In this document: positions 51,701 to 63,419 of the stretch, piece after piece
Layout of the letters: every line of letters begins with the position of its first letter
Position numbering within the stretch: the first letter of the stretch is position 1
NCBI GenBank assembly: GCA_037903475.1
Contig: JBAJFG010000479.1
Span: 726,001-790,000 of the forward strand
DNA length: 64,000 bases
Direction: 5' to 3'
Origin: Ancylostoma caninum
Taxonomy: Eukaryota > Nematoda > Chromadorea > Rhabditida > Ancylostomatidae
Made by a program: the position numbers and the translations under genes
Notes under the pieces: generated by a model
The model's input: only the letters and a program-made list of their open reading frames with translations
Database searches by the model: none
What the model was told of the DNA's origin: nothing

Positions 51701-53484
51701 GATCTCTAGGCTAAACCACAACCGAGATTTCAGTGTAACTCCTGCTTAACTTTTATAGTAGGTGTTGATGAGAGTGCGTTTTCGCCGGCTCGAGAAGCAC
51801 GCAGCGAGATCGTGCCGCACGCGCTAGAATCCTCTCCGCGACGACAAACCGAAGGGTTCTCTTGATAGTTATTTGGTTTTCCTACTAATTGAAAAATATC
51901 ATGAAAACCCTGATTTGCCACTAGAGCGGCAATAGCGCGAGCGGCGCGGCCGTAACGCGTTCTTCCAGTACTCGCGAAAAGCGCACCGCCATCGGCGCTC
52001 ACTGTATTTGCGCAGTTATTATTATGGGACCAGTAATCATATCTTACGAACGAATGCTCCTTATTTAAGTACAGAAAGAAATGATTTTAAAAAAGCCCCT
52101 GAGCAGCCACTTATTACGAACTACATAATTTATATTGGCGGCATCTCATATACGATCGTATGCGGTATCTAAACAGCTAATTAATAGCGCCCATCCGATT
52201 CCCGAACGGCTTTCACTCACTTTCTAAAGGTAACCGTGTCGCTTGAGTGTAGCGTTGGGTCCTCGAAACCTGCTACCGGCGGGTGCTGCGCCACCTGTAA
52301 CTCAGGACTCAACGGTAATTCAATTTCATAACACTGACATATGTTGTATATCTTAAGGGTCTGATAGTACCGTTGGCAACAAAGTTACAGCTCTTGTATA
52401 CATGTTCCGATTCCCACTGTTATGCCTCCGAGCCCGCTTCAACACACAAAACCCTACCCTCCACCATTACGACCTACCGAATAGCTAAAGCGGTAGAATG
52501 AGCTATAAAAAGCATTGCTCCTAGCTTTATAATGAAATGAGTGCAGCACATCATTTCATTAGTCAGGAAATTGACGCGGGGAGGTTGTGCGAACATTTAC
52601 TTGTTCGTATAGGTTCTAGGGACGGTGGGTGAAGGGGGGGGGGGGGGAATGCGGCGCGCGGTACTGGACTGATTCAATATGAATTTTCCCTATAGATCGG
52701 ATGGCACTGGACTACCTTTCTTCCCCACGATTAGGCACAAACGTACCTGGCGTCTTGAAGTTATTCAGAATTTCTCGCTGCAAATATATCCTGCGTGTGC
52801 TCTATGAAAACGTTACGCTTGCCTTGTACATGCCAAAGGAAAGGTAATTAAGTAATTCTGCAAAGTAGGTGCTAGACGAGACAGAAAATTATCCAACACG
52901 ACCTTAGTTCTGAAACCTACTCAAAAAGGATAAATCTTGCGCTAACTTGTAAATCCATACTTAATGAGAACGTTAGGAAGCTGATGTACTTGCTACTTCA
53001 GAACCTTCTCGATCCACAGAAGCGACTTGTTCGACACCGGCTCTTCCGCGAACACTGCGTTTGCGTGTACGGGAACTACATCAAGGACCTTTCAATTCTT
53101 GGAAGGGATCTCTCCCGAACCGTTATCATCGATAACGCTCCACAGTCGTTTGCGTACCAAATTGATAATGGGATTCCAATTGAAAGCTGGTTTCACGAAA
53201 AGGACGACACCGAACTTCTGAAGCTATTACCTTTTCTGGAGAGCCTTCCGAAAGAGGTAACTACCTATCAAAGTAGAGCTGCTGGTTTCTTACATCAAAA
53301 TTATTAGCATAGACCGCAGACATTTTTAACAAATTGCATCGGAATGTTACCTAATATGTATAATTTCTTAATTTAGAAGAGGGATGTGCGTGAGATTTTA
53401 CGAGAGAAGTACCGAATTAGGGAAATGCTGCCACCGCCATCATGTCCAACAGTGCCACCTGCAGAGCCACTGTGCTCCGGATGA
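48631..53484 (+). CDS. CTDSPL2-type CTD small phosphatase-like gene
   Basis: A HAD-family protein phosphatase (SCP/Dullard group) expected to use Mg2+ and an aspartyl-phosphate intermediate; CTDSPL2 proteins act on nuclear phosphoproteins. Firm exons: 50368-50465, 50552-50638, 50698-50808, 53002-53256, 53377-53484. They encode [20 protein letters not shown], then [13 protein letters not shown] (the catalytic DLDET motif, split by an intron), [73 protein letters not shown] and [25 protein letters not shown] before the catalytic core and [16 protein letters not shown] identify the CTDSPL2 branch. A possible first exon (48631-48746, [17 protein letters not shown], donor GTGAGT) resembles the KRKYSEVDD region of CTDSPL2; linking exons were not found. 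A 2.2-kb intron holds two MITEs. Confidence 0.9.
48747..50367. other. Intron(s) of the CTDSPL2-like gene, or intergenic
   Basis: A splice-bounded segment at 49497-49558 (text [12 protein letters not shown] before GTAAGA) could be a linking exon, comparable to the W-x-x-x-D-x-YYF block of CTDSPL2, but its phase does not fit and I do not call it. Nothing else recognised. Confidence 0.4.
51374..51612 (+). mobile_element. TIR MITE (family M3), copy 1
   Basis: Left end CAGTGAGTGTCGGAGGTGGC and right end GCCACCGCCATCGACACTC followed by ACTG are inverted repeats, with TA at both borders. 239 bp, no coding capacity, in the 2.2-kb intron. Confidence 0.8.
51760..52005 (+). mobile_element. TIR MITE (family M3), diverged copy 2
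   Basis: Right end CACCGCCATCGGCGCTCACTG matches the M3 end; the left end AGTAGGTGTTGATGAGAGTG is a diverged inverse, followed by CGTTTTCGCC which pairs with GCGAAAAGCG at the right. Same intron. Confidence 0.6.
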
Positions 53485-55160
53485 GGACCATCGCTGATAC
53501 GCCGAGAAAAAACATGAAATTCATTGCAAAGTCATTACATTCTAGATGTGCGCCCTCTCTGAGTGCCATTAAAATTGCTTGAGCATCAAAAAAAGCTAGC
53601 TGTAGTGAAGGGCTAAACTGGTACATTGATTCCAATGCAAGAAGGAATTCTGTAGTGCTGCGCATGCGGTAGCAAAAAAGGCTTCTGATATTGCATCGGT
53701 GTACCATTCTAGTGGCTAGTGTACTTCTGCATTATAATACCTAATCCAATGGTGAAAATGACCTCACATTCAGATTCTATCCAATCAAATGAGATATGAA
53801 GATACATTGTCGACACATATTGTACATAGTGCTAGTCTACAAGATTCCTGTGGTATTACAAAAGTGAACACCTTACTCCATGCATTTATAGATTGTACTT
53901 TTATGAAGAATTTGAAAATGAACGAATTCTGTGTATGTCTTCGCATCTTCTGCATTAGAATTAAACTTATGTGGAAAGGATACTCTTTTGGAGTTGTCAT
54001 TCGTGATGCGATATGAGCTATTACATGCACATTTTAACGCTGACCTCGAACCCGTAGTGGTTGTACACAGCATCATTAATAGCCACTTCGATCAAATTTC
54101 CATTCCTCATTAGATCTTCGAAGCAGCAACGGCATGAGATAGATGTTTTTAGGGGTTTCGATAGGTGAGAAGTTTGAAGTCATTGAAATATTCTTCTCGA
54201 GACCAGTTTCGAGGTCGAAGAGAACAAGCTATGGAATTTTGGGCATTCTAACTTTGGTATTTTTAAACTCTGGTATTTTTCAGCTCTTTCCCTGTTAAAA
54301 AGGAAAGCACACGAATCAGAATGCTCGTGTACTGTTCGCTTGTTATCCCACGAGAAACACATCTGTTCCACATCTATTCTAACAAATACTGGTGAAATAT
54401 GGTTTTCCACTTTTTTACTTCGAGAAGATCGCCATATGAGTTGACTCTGTAAAGTGTGTACAAGCAACAAAGTGTTCTTCGAAGAAGAGCAGTACACCTT
54501 GTTATTTGTGCATAGTGTACAAGCAGGAGTGATTTGAAAGTGCTTTTTTGATTGCTTTCTGAATTAAAGCCCACCTTATCACCGCTAGGAGTAGAAAAGA
54601 AGAAAGAAGAGGTGGATCTGCCAAAATCAGTAGGATTTAACCGTTAGCGAACGATATCTCGAGCAAATGATATGGTGAATAGAACTGGGAATGTTGAGGT
54701 GTGCCTAGCGTTTTATCTAGAACTAAGAAGTTCGAAGGAAACAAAAAATTGTATATACAGCACTTGAACTTGACACTTGAAGCAGAACAACGTGACCGTT
54801 GTACGATAAATTAGAATCAACAAATAAGCGGGATTCCCCAGAATTCCACTGCAAAACATGGAAGTTCGGGATGGAAAACATGAAAAGTACAACTAGGACA
54901 GAGGTCGCAAAAAGCAGGAATTCCAAGTTTTTGAGAAAAATATGCTCTTATGAAAATGGGAATAGATTTATGTTAAAGCTAATTACGGAGGATGTCGTAT
55001 TACTCATTTAAATCACCGCGAAATCTAATAAAGGAGATGCAAAGGAGAAATCTAGCTGGAAGAGAAAGCTATTTCAAATACCACACTTTCATGCGATCTC
55101 GATGCGATTAAGTGTTGAAATGCGAATCAATAGAGGAGTAATTCCTCCCTATATTCTGCC
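53485..55160. other. Downstream of the CTDSPL2-like gene, no gene seen
   Basis: AT-rich, with many short overlapping ORFs and no domain. Confidence 0.4.
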
Positions 55161-55520
55161 ATAAATTCTCTATGCTTGCGAAACGGCATGAACAAGAGAA
55201 CTATCCCTTCGGCTAAGCCAACTATAAGAGTACATTTTGAAAGAGACACAAGTTACTAGTGGATGTAGAACAAAACGATGTTACTTTAAGATAAGATATG
55301 ACGACAGAAAGGCGCCATTCTAAACATCGATTTGGTCAAAAAGACCAGTGCAAAGAAGATTGGATGGAGAACATGCATCACGAAGTGTGTTCGCCCAGCT
55401 TTTAAAAGAAAATGGAAGTATGCCAAAAATCCCTATAAGAGTACATTTTGAAAGAGACACAAGTTACTAGTGGATGTAGAACAAAACGATGTTACTTTAA
55501 GATAAAGTGAAAGAAATGAG
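55161..55520 (+). repeat. 73-bp direct repeats in a possible RTE-type LINE fragment
   Basis: Copies at 55222-55294 and 55433-55505 begin CTATAAGAGTACATTTTGAA and are the same by eye. The surrounding sequence translates in pieces to text like LLYASETARTRELSLRLSQL, reminiscent of the C-terminal part of RTE-type reverse transcriptases, but it is full of stops. Confidence 0.5.
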
Positions 55521-57060
55521 AACTTTGAGAAGAACATAGGAGAGCTAGAATGCTGTTCAGTTTCTCACACACCGGTTTCGGGGCTTGAACTAGTGCGGAA
55601 AAGTGGTCTCCTTGCCCCCCCCCCGGGTCTTGGACCCTTTCATCAGTAGTTCTCATCTCGTGGTCTCAAACTGACATTAAGTGGTTTACTGATGGCAAAA
55701 GATTAAAAAAGAGACCCCAAAATGGTGGCTCAATGACCATGAATGTTCAAATGAAGAAGAGGTAAGGATGCAATGTAAACTGGACACTACAGGTGAATGA
55801 AGATGCTCAGGAAACCGCTGAAAGAGTTTAATATCAATTGTGGCATTGCAATAACATAGTTACTATAATGCCATAATTGATATTAAACTGAGAGGATTCA
55901 CAATGCGCTACTCAATACTCTAAGTCACAAGTAGTCGTAATACAAACTTAGAAAATGGCTGTCACATCTGCAATATTTGTCGTCAGAACATAATCTATCT
56001 GAGCGCGCATCATTTTTTCAGTGATTCGGAACAGGAAGAACCGCCGAATGGAGTAAAAAGTACGGGTAATAAGTATGTAGTTGACAATAGCATAATGAAG
56101 GTTTTCTAGGAAACAGCGCTAGCTGGTAGAGCTACGTTCCTTTTGTCGCCGTTATCCTTATTCAGCTTTGATTCGCTCGCTAGCACGTTCGCAATCGCTT
56201 AGCAGCAACACCGTTATTTCCTTGCGAGATAGGATGGAGAAAGATCTTTAGAATTATGCGGTAAAGTCAGGGCGTGTCAGAAATGGCTGATTGCTGCAAG
56301 AAGCAAAGCCGGCGAGGTTACTGTTGAGCGGTCTTCCACGGTGAGAAGAACATAATCAAATACTAAGAAATAAAGTATCAAGGAAATATTTAATATATTA
56401 AGAATAAGCAAACGTCAAGAGCAATCGACAGCATTTGCTTAATCGCCCTCCAAAATGGTGTGCAACACGACTAACTTTATGACACCTCGAGAACCGCAGC
56501 AGATACCAAAATCACAAATATACTCATTCCAACTCACTGCCAGGAACACTTTCGGATTTGTTGCACGCGATCCAATTCAAACAAAAATTCTGCATGACAG
56601 GGACCTTGCTAATATTTACAGTAAGCTGAATTAACAAAATCGCAAGTGACAACCGAGAAAGAGAGGAAGGAGAAGCGGAAGTAGCCTTTCATACCAGGGA
56701 TGAGCAGATTACCCGTATCCGGCTATCTGTTTTGCCGTTATCCGTAGGTTTCAGCCTATCCGATATCCGCACCGTTATCCGAGCTTTTGGCGCCGGATAA
56801 CGGTGCGGACAAAGCCAAAAATATATAGTGGCTTCATTTCGCACATTCACAACAAAGGAGAGTCTCCACTTGAAGGAGTATTACTCGATCTACCGCGTTT
56901 TACGTCATCAGTGGTTTAGAATCTTGTAGAGGAAGGTAATCCAGACTTGTAACTGCTCAAAAAGAAATGATCTTTTTATTGGCCCTTACTGTTTCTTATT
57001 ACTATTACTTATTACTGTTTCTCTGCTCATCCTACGCAGACAAAGAAGGCCATCATCGGC
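55521..57060. other. Intergenic with two hairpins
   Basis: Contains the 65-nt hairpin at 55825-55889, another inverted repeat at 56766-56809 (CCGCACCGTTATCCG / CGGATAACGGTGCGG), and a C-run at 55615-55625. The terminal 60 bases may be the decayed junction to the Penelope RT. No gene. Confidence 0.45.
55825..55889 (+). ncRNA. 65-nt hairpin, pre-miRNA-like
   Basis: AGTTTAATATCAATT pairs perfectly with AATTGATATTAAACT, then a G-U pair, then TGGCATT with AATGCCA: a 23-bp helix, followed by an internal loop and a small TAAC/GTTA terminal stem. The length and near-perfect pairing resemble nematode pre-miRNAs. No target or expression evidence is available; it could also be a tiny MITE. Confidence 0.4.
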
Positions 57061-57063
57061 AAC

Positions 57064-57774
57064 ATGTTCAAGACCGCAGCAGGAGTCTGTTCTGGGAGCG
57101 AAGAGAAACAAGAGTCACTTGGCTTGACTACCGCTATTGCAATTTCTAACGGTTATGCTTCGGGAAGATCTCAAAGTTGGCGGCGAAGCAATCAAACGCG
57201 GAAGGGGCACACCAGTATTGAAAACAAAATCCAGTTTTGCATGCCGTTCATCTCCGATGATGTTAGCAGAGCCACGCGACTCTGTATGAGGAGAGCAGAA
57301 TTGGAAGATTTGGTCACGATCGTAGAAATACCACCGAGGAACCTGAAGCACCAATTAGTCCGGAACCGTATTTATGACGGCCTCTGCATAACACCTAACT
57401 GCGTAATTTGCCCGTTTGGCAGAGAAGGTGACTGCATGAAATCGTGTGTCATATACATGATCAAATGTAGGAAATGCGGTGACGAATACATTGGTGAAAC
57501 TGCACGGCCACTCTGTGTTCGAATCAAGGAACACCTTGAGGGGAAATCGAGTTCTCTTACATCTACTCCTCTAGGTTGTCATCGAATACGAGTGCACGAC
57601 GGTGTCGATTATGAAGTAGAAACCACAATCCTTGAATTCGAAACTGAGATTTCCGCACGCAAAACTCTTGAAGCGTTTTGGATTCACACCAAAAATCCAA
57701 AAATGAACCGCAAGGAGGAGGGCCCCACCATAACCAATGAACTCCTTCCATATCTCAAATTATGTGATATCTAA
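57064..57774 (+). pseudogene. Penelope-like GIY-YIG endonuclease (236 codons, open frame)
   Basis: MFKTAAGVCSG, MPFISDDVSRATRLCMRRAE, QLVRNRIYDGLCITPNCVIC with the Cys-rich CPFGREGDC, then the GIY-YIG core CVIYMIKCRKCGDEYIGETA and RIKEHLEGK, and EISARKTLEAFWIHTKNP near the end. Catalytic Tyr, Arg and Glu equivalents are present and the frame is unbroken, so only the upstream RT domain is lost. The ATG is simply the first Met in the retained frame. Confidence 0.8.
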
Positions 57775-57987
57775 GCCGAGATATGACTTGTGGCAGAAAG
57801 CCTCACTCTACTGACAAGTCTAACGCGTTCAGTCGTCACTGACAACACCAGCGTTCGGTGGACTTGCAGAGGTGAGATTCCGACTTCCAAGGGGTTTGCT
57901 GGTTTTTTGAGTATGGCCTCTATCTAATGTTTGACTGAAGAGGCGTTTGTGCGGCTACTCTCATACATCGTTTGATCCTTTCAGGCC

Positions 57988-58012
57988 CTGAAGAAGGCGA
58001 AGCCGCCGAAAC
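57988..58012 (+). ncRNA. Hammerhead-ribozyme-like core, Penelope fragment 2
   Basis: CTGAAGA, an AGGCG...CGCC stem region, then GAAAC, the same arrangement as in the other fragments, followed by AATAAA and TACTAAC. Stem II here is GGCG/CGCC with one unpaired A. Stem I pairing is partial (AGG with CCT). Confidence 0.5.
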
Positions 58013-58070
58013 GTTTTTGGCCAATAAAAAGTATTACTAACCTCGTGTTCGGCTAACAAGTTTACCAACT

Positions 58071-58985
58071 GACTACTATGCCGAGGTTCAATGACGACCG
58101 GACTTGAGAACAGAAATGATCTTGCTCACGTTTTCTGGGTCGTCCAACAAAGTGAGGCAATAACCTCAAAGCCATCATTCAGTTGCGAAATTATCGACAA
58201 CGTTGGCTAATGTTTGGCCATTAACAACGTTGGATACGGATAATTGGTGACCCCATAGCTCACCGATAAGCGCTGCCTTTTCCTCGCAGTTCCATTCCGA
58301 ATACACCTTAAACCCTGCTGTGCCCACCAATTCGTGAATCTGTTGATCGAATAGCGTTTGAGAGTCAATACATTCATAATAGTCAGTCAGTACAAGAACG
58401 TTTACCATAACTCCACAAAAGATATATGAAGCGAAGCCTCAGCCCCCTTCAGCTTCCCCGTCCTTTCCTCACCATCTCGGCCACCCCAAAACAAAACCTT
58501 GCTAGGACCAACCTTCGGGGGCTTCACTTTTTACTGAGAAAGACACGGACACACATCTCTCGAGCAGGTTTGCCAATCAAGCTAACAAACGTCCAAATGT
58601 CTCTGGAAGCCGTTTTTATGGGAAACTCTAGTTACTATATTCACATCTCTTCATAAAGACGCCATACTCAGCGTCGCGCTCGGGATGGCAGATTTTGACG
58701 ACTAACAAGATGAAGAATTTGTGCATTTCTTTTTCAAAATATCCATATCGTATCTCACTTTCATCATTTTTGATATTGTAGAAGGTGGCGTCCTGTAGCA
58801 TCTGGGTCATTTTATCCGTTATCCGCACCGTTATCGAGGTCGTGGAAAGTCTCAAATCCGCTCTTCCCTCTTCATACCTTCCCTAGTTTCCAAGAACGAT
58901 TGCAAGGAGTACAGACCGGACTCCGAATACTGTAAATTAATTACATCGTTATAAATCGATGTCGCAACATGATCTGGATGAAAAC
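58071..58985. other. Intergenic, no gene recognised
   Basis: A minus-strand 77-codon frame at 58408-58175 reads smoothly but matches no family I know. Otherwise nothing. Confidence 0.35.
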
Positions 58986-59127
58986 TAAAGCTACATTTAT
59001 ACTGCATCAGAGTCCGATTCGGTCGGATAAGAAAAGATACGTATTGATCCTCGTTATCCGAAGATCGATACTTATCATTCGTTATCTGATCGGATCGGAC
59101 TCCGATGCACTATAAATGTAGCTTAAT
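58986..59127 (+). mobile_element. Short palindromic MITE
   Basis: AAGCTACATTTATACTGCAT at the left is the inverse of TGCACTATAAATGTAGCTT at the right, with further pairing through AGTCCGAT / ATCGGACT. About 140 bp, bordered by TAA/TTA. The interior has degenerate CGTTATCCG repeats that recur at 56760-56810 and 58813-58830. Confidence 0.7.
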
Positions 59128-60416
59128 AGGATGGTCAGGATGGTCACACGAAGGACTCTGCATTTGAAATCGATTTGATAACTGATTACTATTGTATGTC
59201 TTGTAACTAACGGCGCCACTATTGTACATAGTTCCAGTGGTGGTGTGCACGAAGAATGTAGAAACTGTGACGCAGAATCGCGTCAGAACGAACATTGCCA
59301 GTGAAGCAGGACCTAATGCTTACTATGCACAATGTGATTCAGATGAGGCGACGTTACAAAACTATGTTTAAGTCTATCGAATAACACCATCAGTCTAACT
59401 TATAATCTGTTCACTTTCCTATCTAAAGGGACTGGAAGAAATACAGATGGTTGCGATGCAAATGTGGCGAAGTATTACGAGAAACTTGTAATGTTGGTGG
59501 GCTGATGACATACCTCTTGCAGAAAAGTCCAGAAAAAATGAAAAAAGATTTGAAAAACAAAGAAACCGAGAAGTGCTGCACGCACCTGGACTAGGCCTTT
59601 GTATGTAGAAGCGCCTTGTAAGAAATCTGCAGTAACTGGGTCCTTACGAGCTGACAAGGTGCAGTGCCTGAAAAATGAGTAGCTGTAAGATGCAAGATTT
59701 CAATGGAATACAACGAGTACTAATTGCAGAACAAAATCGAAACCCAAGCATCAGCAGGAGAAATTCTGAAGCGGGAAAAGCTTCGGAAAGAAAACATGAC
59801 AACTCCAGGATAAGAAGGAAGCAAAGTGGTCTTCGTAAAGATTGACTTTCCTGACCCTGAAGGATGTGCGACCCCTTCAATGAAAAGACTGCTCTGCTTT
59901 GCATATGATCCTACTCAAAATTCCATCGTGATTCCAACAAAAACAGCCTATGCGAGGGGGAAACGCGCCTCCCAAATACGAAATCCAAAATCACAAGAAT
60001 TTTTAACATACCGATGCGCGGAAGAATAAACAGGGTAATCGTTCCAGGACCAGCAATTACTCGACGTGGTTCAAGGCCAGGTGCGTTTAGAGCACCTTAT
60101 TATCGCAATTAGTTGCTGACCTTTATCCGGCGGTAATTTTACATCCGGAAGCATTTGTAAGACTTTCAAAGTGTTTTGAACTCGAATAGATAGTTAACCC
60201 CTCATCACCTGTCCAATGCCTATCTTTCAACCCGGTCATCTTGTTGACCCTTCATAGAGGAATGTCGTTGCTTTCCGATGACACTTTGACGTCGATATCA
60301 GTTTCGCGTCGAAATACGTTTCAATCGGATTTGATGTGATTTTTATGAATGATCGAAATAGGAACAGTTCGCGGATTTGGTGCGCGGCGTGACCCCGTTT
60401 TCACTGTTCGTCGAGG
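59128..60416. other. Intergenic, no gene called
   Basis: Minus-strand splice-bounded pieces near 60095-60013 and 59668-59592 could be exons of an unrecognised gene, but phases do not join and no domain is seen. Confidence 0.35.
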
Positions 60417-60459
60417 ATGGCCTTCAAAGCAGTAGTGCTAGTTGGCGGACCGCAGAAAG
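60417..60459 (+). CDS. First exon of a GMPPA-like (mannose-1-phosphate guanylyltransferase alpha) gene
   Basis: Encodes MAFKAVVLVGGPQK, then G|GTGCGT in phase 1. K-AV-L-GGPQKG is the very distinctive N-terminus of GMPPA, the regulatory relative of the GDP-mannose pyrophosphorylase catalytic subunit; it contains the GG nucleotide-binding loop. The next exon would be expected to encode T-R-F-R-P-L-S; I found no such segment up to base 64000, so the next exon is beyond the window or this exon is stranded. Confidence 0.6.
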
Positions 60460-60461
60460 GT

Positions 60462-63222
60462 GCGTTATTCTTGGTTCGATTTCTCATGGGCATATTCCTT
60501 GCCGCTGGGGCACTTCTGTCCCTTTACGCGATATTCCTGGTTATTCCCGTTGTTGTGATGGCTGTCGCCGTTCAGAATTGTCCACTTTCACTATAATATG
60601 ATAGGTTCGTGTTTTATCGATCATCGAAAGTACAGATTGCCACCTGAACAAGTGGAGAAAGTTCATTTTTGTAAAGGTGCATGCAGCGGCAGTAATTAGT
60701 ACTTGATGAGTACCAAAATCGATATCGCCGAACGACGGCACTTTTTAATATCACTGTAGTCGCCGGGAGTTGCTGACCACAGTGTGATCAGCAACACTCA
60801 GAGATTGGTCACAGTGATCACAGTGTTGCTGGTCACATCACATGATTTCCCACAGAAGTTTCGGAAAACTGTCCCGAATCTCTTCCTTTTTGGGAAAAAT
60901 TGGGCATGGTGAAAGCGAAATACGAGGTTTCTTCACTATGCCCTGCTAACCTTCTAGGTGGTGCGCTGCAGCAAGCGAGTGCGCGATGAGGGTAACTCAT
61001 ACTCTGTCTTTGGCTCCTCCCAAATTCTCTTAGGATTCTCAGCAGTCTTGTGCACAGCATTATGATTAGCAGCGCCTGGTGCTTCTATTTGTATAATAAT
61101 CTCGATAACTATTCCGAGGTAGGAGTGTGTCTTTAAAGGCAGCACTGACGAAAATTCTCGCTTCTGAAGTAAGTCGCTTACCGGCTCAGACACTCGGTGC
61201 GGGAGATCCGCGGACCATTGCAGGGCGAGCGGCGTCGTGCCCCGCCCCTCGCCCTGCAACGGGTCGCCGATGGCACGCTGATGAGCCGCCGCTGGCTGAC
61301 CTAGGGCTCACCGATCGCCCTGTACTCATTATAATCGATTGAATATCGATATTAGAATATCGTCTCGTTCTATATATTCCCTGCATTGTGGCTGAGATAC
61401 AAGTATTGAGAAGACCTTTATAATCTAACTATACGGGTTTGATTGTTACATACATTGACAAACTATGATATGTAGTAGTGGTAGTACTACGGGAAGATAT
61501 TGCTTTCGAAATTGTAATCAGTAGTTAGAAAGCATAACAATGATAGTTACGTTTGGCTTCGATGGTTGATAGCAGCACACACAACTAGTTAATAAATATA
61601 AGCATGTATGTAACATCACAAATCTGGACTACTGGTGTTAATTTTTGAGGTAAATATTAAATGAAATACAAAGATATGCACATCTTAAAAAAAGTCAGAA
61701 GATTGAAGACAGTCAAACCACAGTTTACACTAGGAAGAAAATGTAGAGGAAATAACCGTACAGTCGACCAGAACATAAAAACAAGCCACAAATTGCAAAT
61801 TTATAAGTACATGGTGAAGTCCGATCAAATTGAAGAAAATGGAAATCCACAACCGTCTAACTTACAATTGCGTGGAAGAATTCGTTGGTTGCTCATTTTC
61901 TTCATTATTTATACACTTTTTCAAGGCATCAGTATCGGAAGTTGAACGTTTCGCTTATTGTTCTAAAATTAAGGAGCATTTATTACTGTTTGTAGGCTAG
62001 AGTATATGCTCAACTGAAAACTATCGTTACGTTGCTTGTGAGCCAATTTTTCTCATCCACATCAAATGATCTGAACGTACAATAAATCAGAATTTCTCAA
62101 CGTGCTTCCCCTGAAATTATTGAAAATTCACGAAATTAACAGTTCGGAATGAAGAAAAAACTGCGATTAATACGAATAACCAACATTTCATCACGTAAAC
62201 ATACAAAACACTCATCAAAATGAACAAAAACGAGATGAAACAAAGAAAAAGCTCTATAGGAGGCATTTTCATAAACGGCGTCCTTTTTATTGTGTAAGAT
62301 TCCGTGCGGTGTACTCGTTACTTCACGCACTGTTGCGGACTTTCTATGGCCCGCGCGCCGCCCGTTAGAAATAATGGCCCGCCGCTGTCCCTGCTCTTGG
62401 CCACGCCCACAATTTAGGGCTCGCCGATGGCCCGCAACTTTCTATCGCCCGCCGCTTGCGGTCGCCGAGTGTCTGAGGGCTTACCATGTAGCCGGCCGCT
62501 GCACAAACGTACGATGAACACCGTGAATGGTCGCCTACCTGCGAAGATAGTGCCGTAGACATCTGCCACTCTGGTCAAAACAGTTTCGTCGCGCCAGCTA
62601 ACGCCATCGACTGGGTGTGCGCTTGTGGTTTAGCGCAGGCTGTTGTATGGAATGCGCACCATTTTCAGAGTTTCTTGGCGGGACTCATCACGGAACACTC
62701 GTTCACGCTGTGGACGCACATGAAATACCGCCATCATTTTCTGTGTTTTCCACGTGTTTCACGCTACTTCATCGTTGTCGATGAGTTCATCGTTCCTGAA
62801 AACTACACCCCGAAATCTCCGACCCAGAAATTTCCGTGAGTGCTGCCCTTGAGTGTGTCCAATCTTGCTGGCGTCAAACGGTTGCACGCGCAGCCAGAGG
62901 CACGCATCGAGCATATGTAAATTGGCGGTATATTGACGAGACTCAAGACTAGAAATGCCTGGAAGTAAAAGTTCATTTAGCATGAAGCGCCAAAAGTGCA
63001 GAACTGGCCGTAATGTAGGAAATTCTCCGCAGCTCTGCTCGAGACACATGTAAATCATTCGTCTTCATTCGCTGCTTTGGAGCGATTTGCAGTGGCTCCA
63101 TGGAAGTTTCTTGCTAGTTGTAATAGCTGCATTCCTGCACTTCTGAAAACTCGTCCATAATCACTCTCCACGCTCTCCTGGGTGCAAGTACGTAGGGAGT
63201 GCGAGAGGGCGCATACTGTGTA
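60462..63222. other. Possible GMPPA intron / intergenic, no gene called
   Basis: Contains a 12-bp-arm hairpin TTGCAGGGCGAG / CTCGCCCTGCAA at 61217-61260, a near-palindrome GTTGCTGACCACAGTG with its inverse at about 60769-60795, and G+C-rich patches near 61200-61320 and 62340-62520. A 94-codon ORF at 61661-61945 ends in a hydrophobic stretch (WLLIFFIIYTLF) but matches nothing I can name. Confidence 0.4.
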
Positions 63223-63419
63223 CAGGAAGCTCCAAATGTCCGCAGTCAAGAGGGACGTGGCCACGACGCGGCTTTAGACAGAGACACAGGCGCTGGTGTG
63301 CTGCCACTGGTTGGCTGCAGTGTCAGAGAAGCCAGAGGCAGCATAGAGAGCGCCTGTGTCTGATCAAGGAGCCGCGCCGTGGCCACGCCCTCTTGACTGC
63401 GGACATTTGGAGCTTCCTG
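63223..63419 (+). mobile_element. M1 MITE, copy 5
   Basis: 197 bp, ends CAGGAAGCTCC / GGAGCTTCCTG, TA on both sides (63221-63222, 63420-63421). One base shorter than the others, with a small change at GGCGCTGGTGTGCTG. Confidence 0.9.

Larger units (their letters stand above)
57061..58070 (+). mobile_element. Penelope-like element fragment 2
   Basis: GIY-YIG endonuclease ORF, 3' region, hammerhead-like core and AT-rich end, all forward. RT is missing, so it is 5' truncated. Same type as the 18.7-19.7 kb fragment but clearly diverged from it. Confidence 0.8.

Noticed and set aside
58175..58408. A 77-codon minus-strand ORF as a gene
   Set aside because: It reads smoothly, but I recognise no family, no splice context and no neighbours that support it.
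59592..60095. A minus-strand gene opposite the GMPPA exon
   Set aside because: Two splice-bounded open pieces exist, but their phases do not join and no domain is visible.
61661..61945. A 94-codon ORF with a C-terminal hydrophobic segment as a RAMP4-like tail-anchored protein
   Set aside because: Only the general layout (basic N-terminus, C-terminal membrane segment) is similar; conserved residues of that family are missing.
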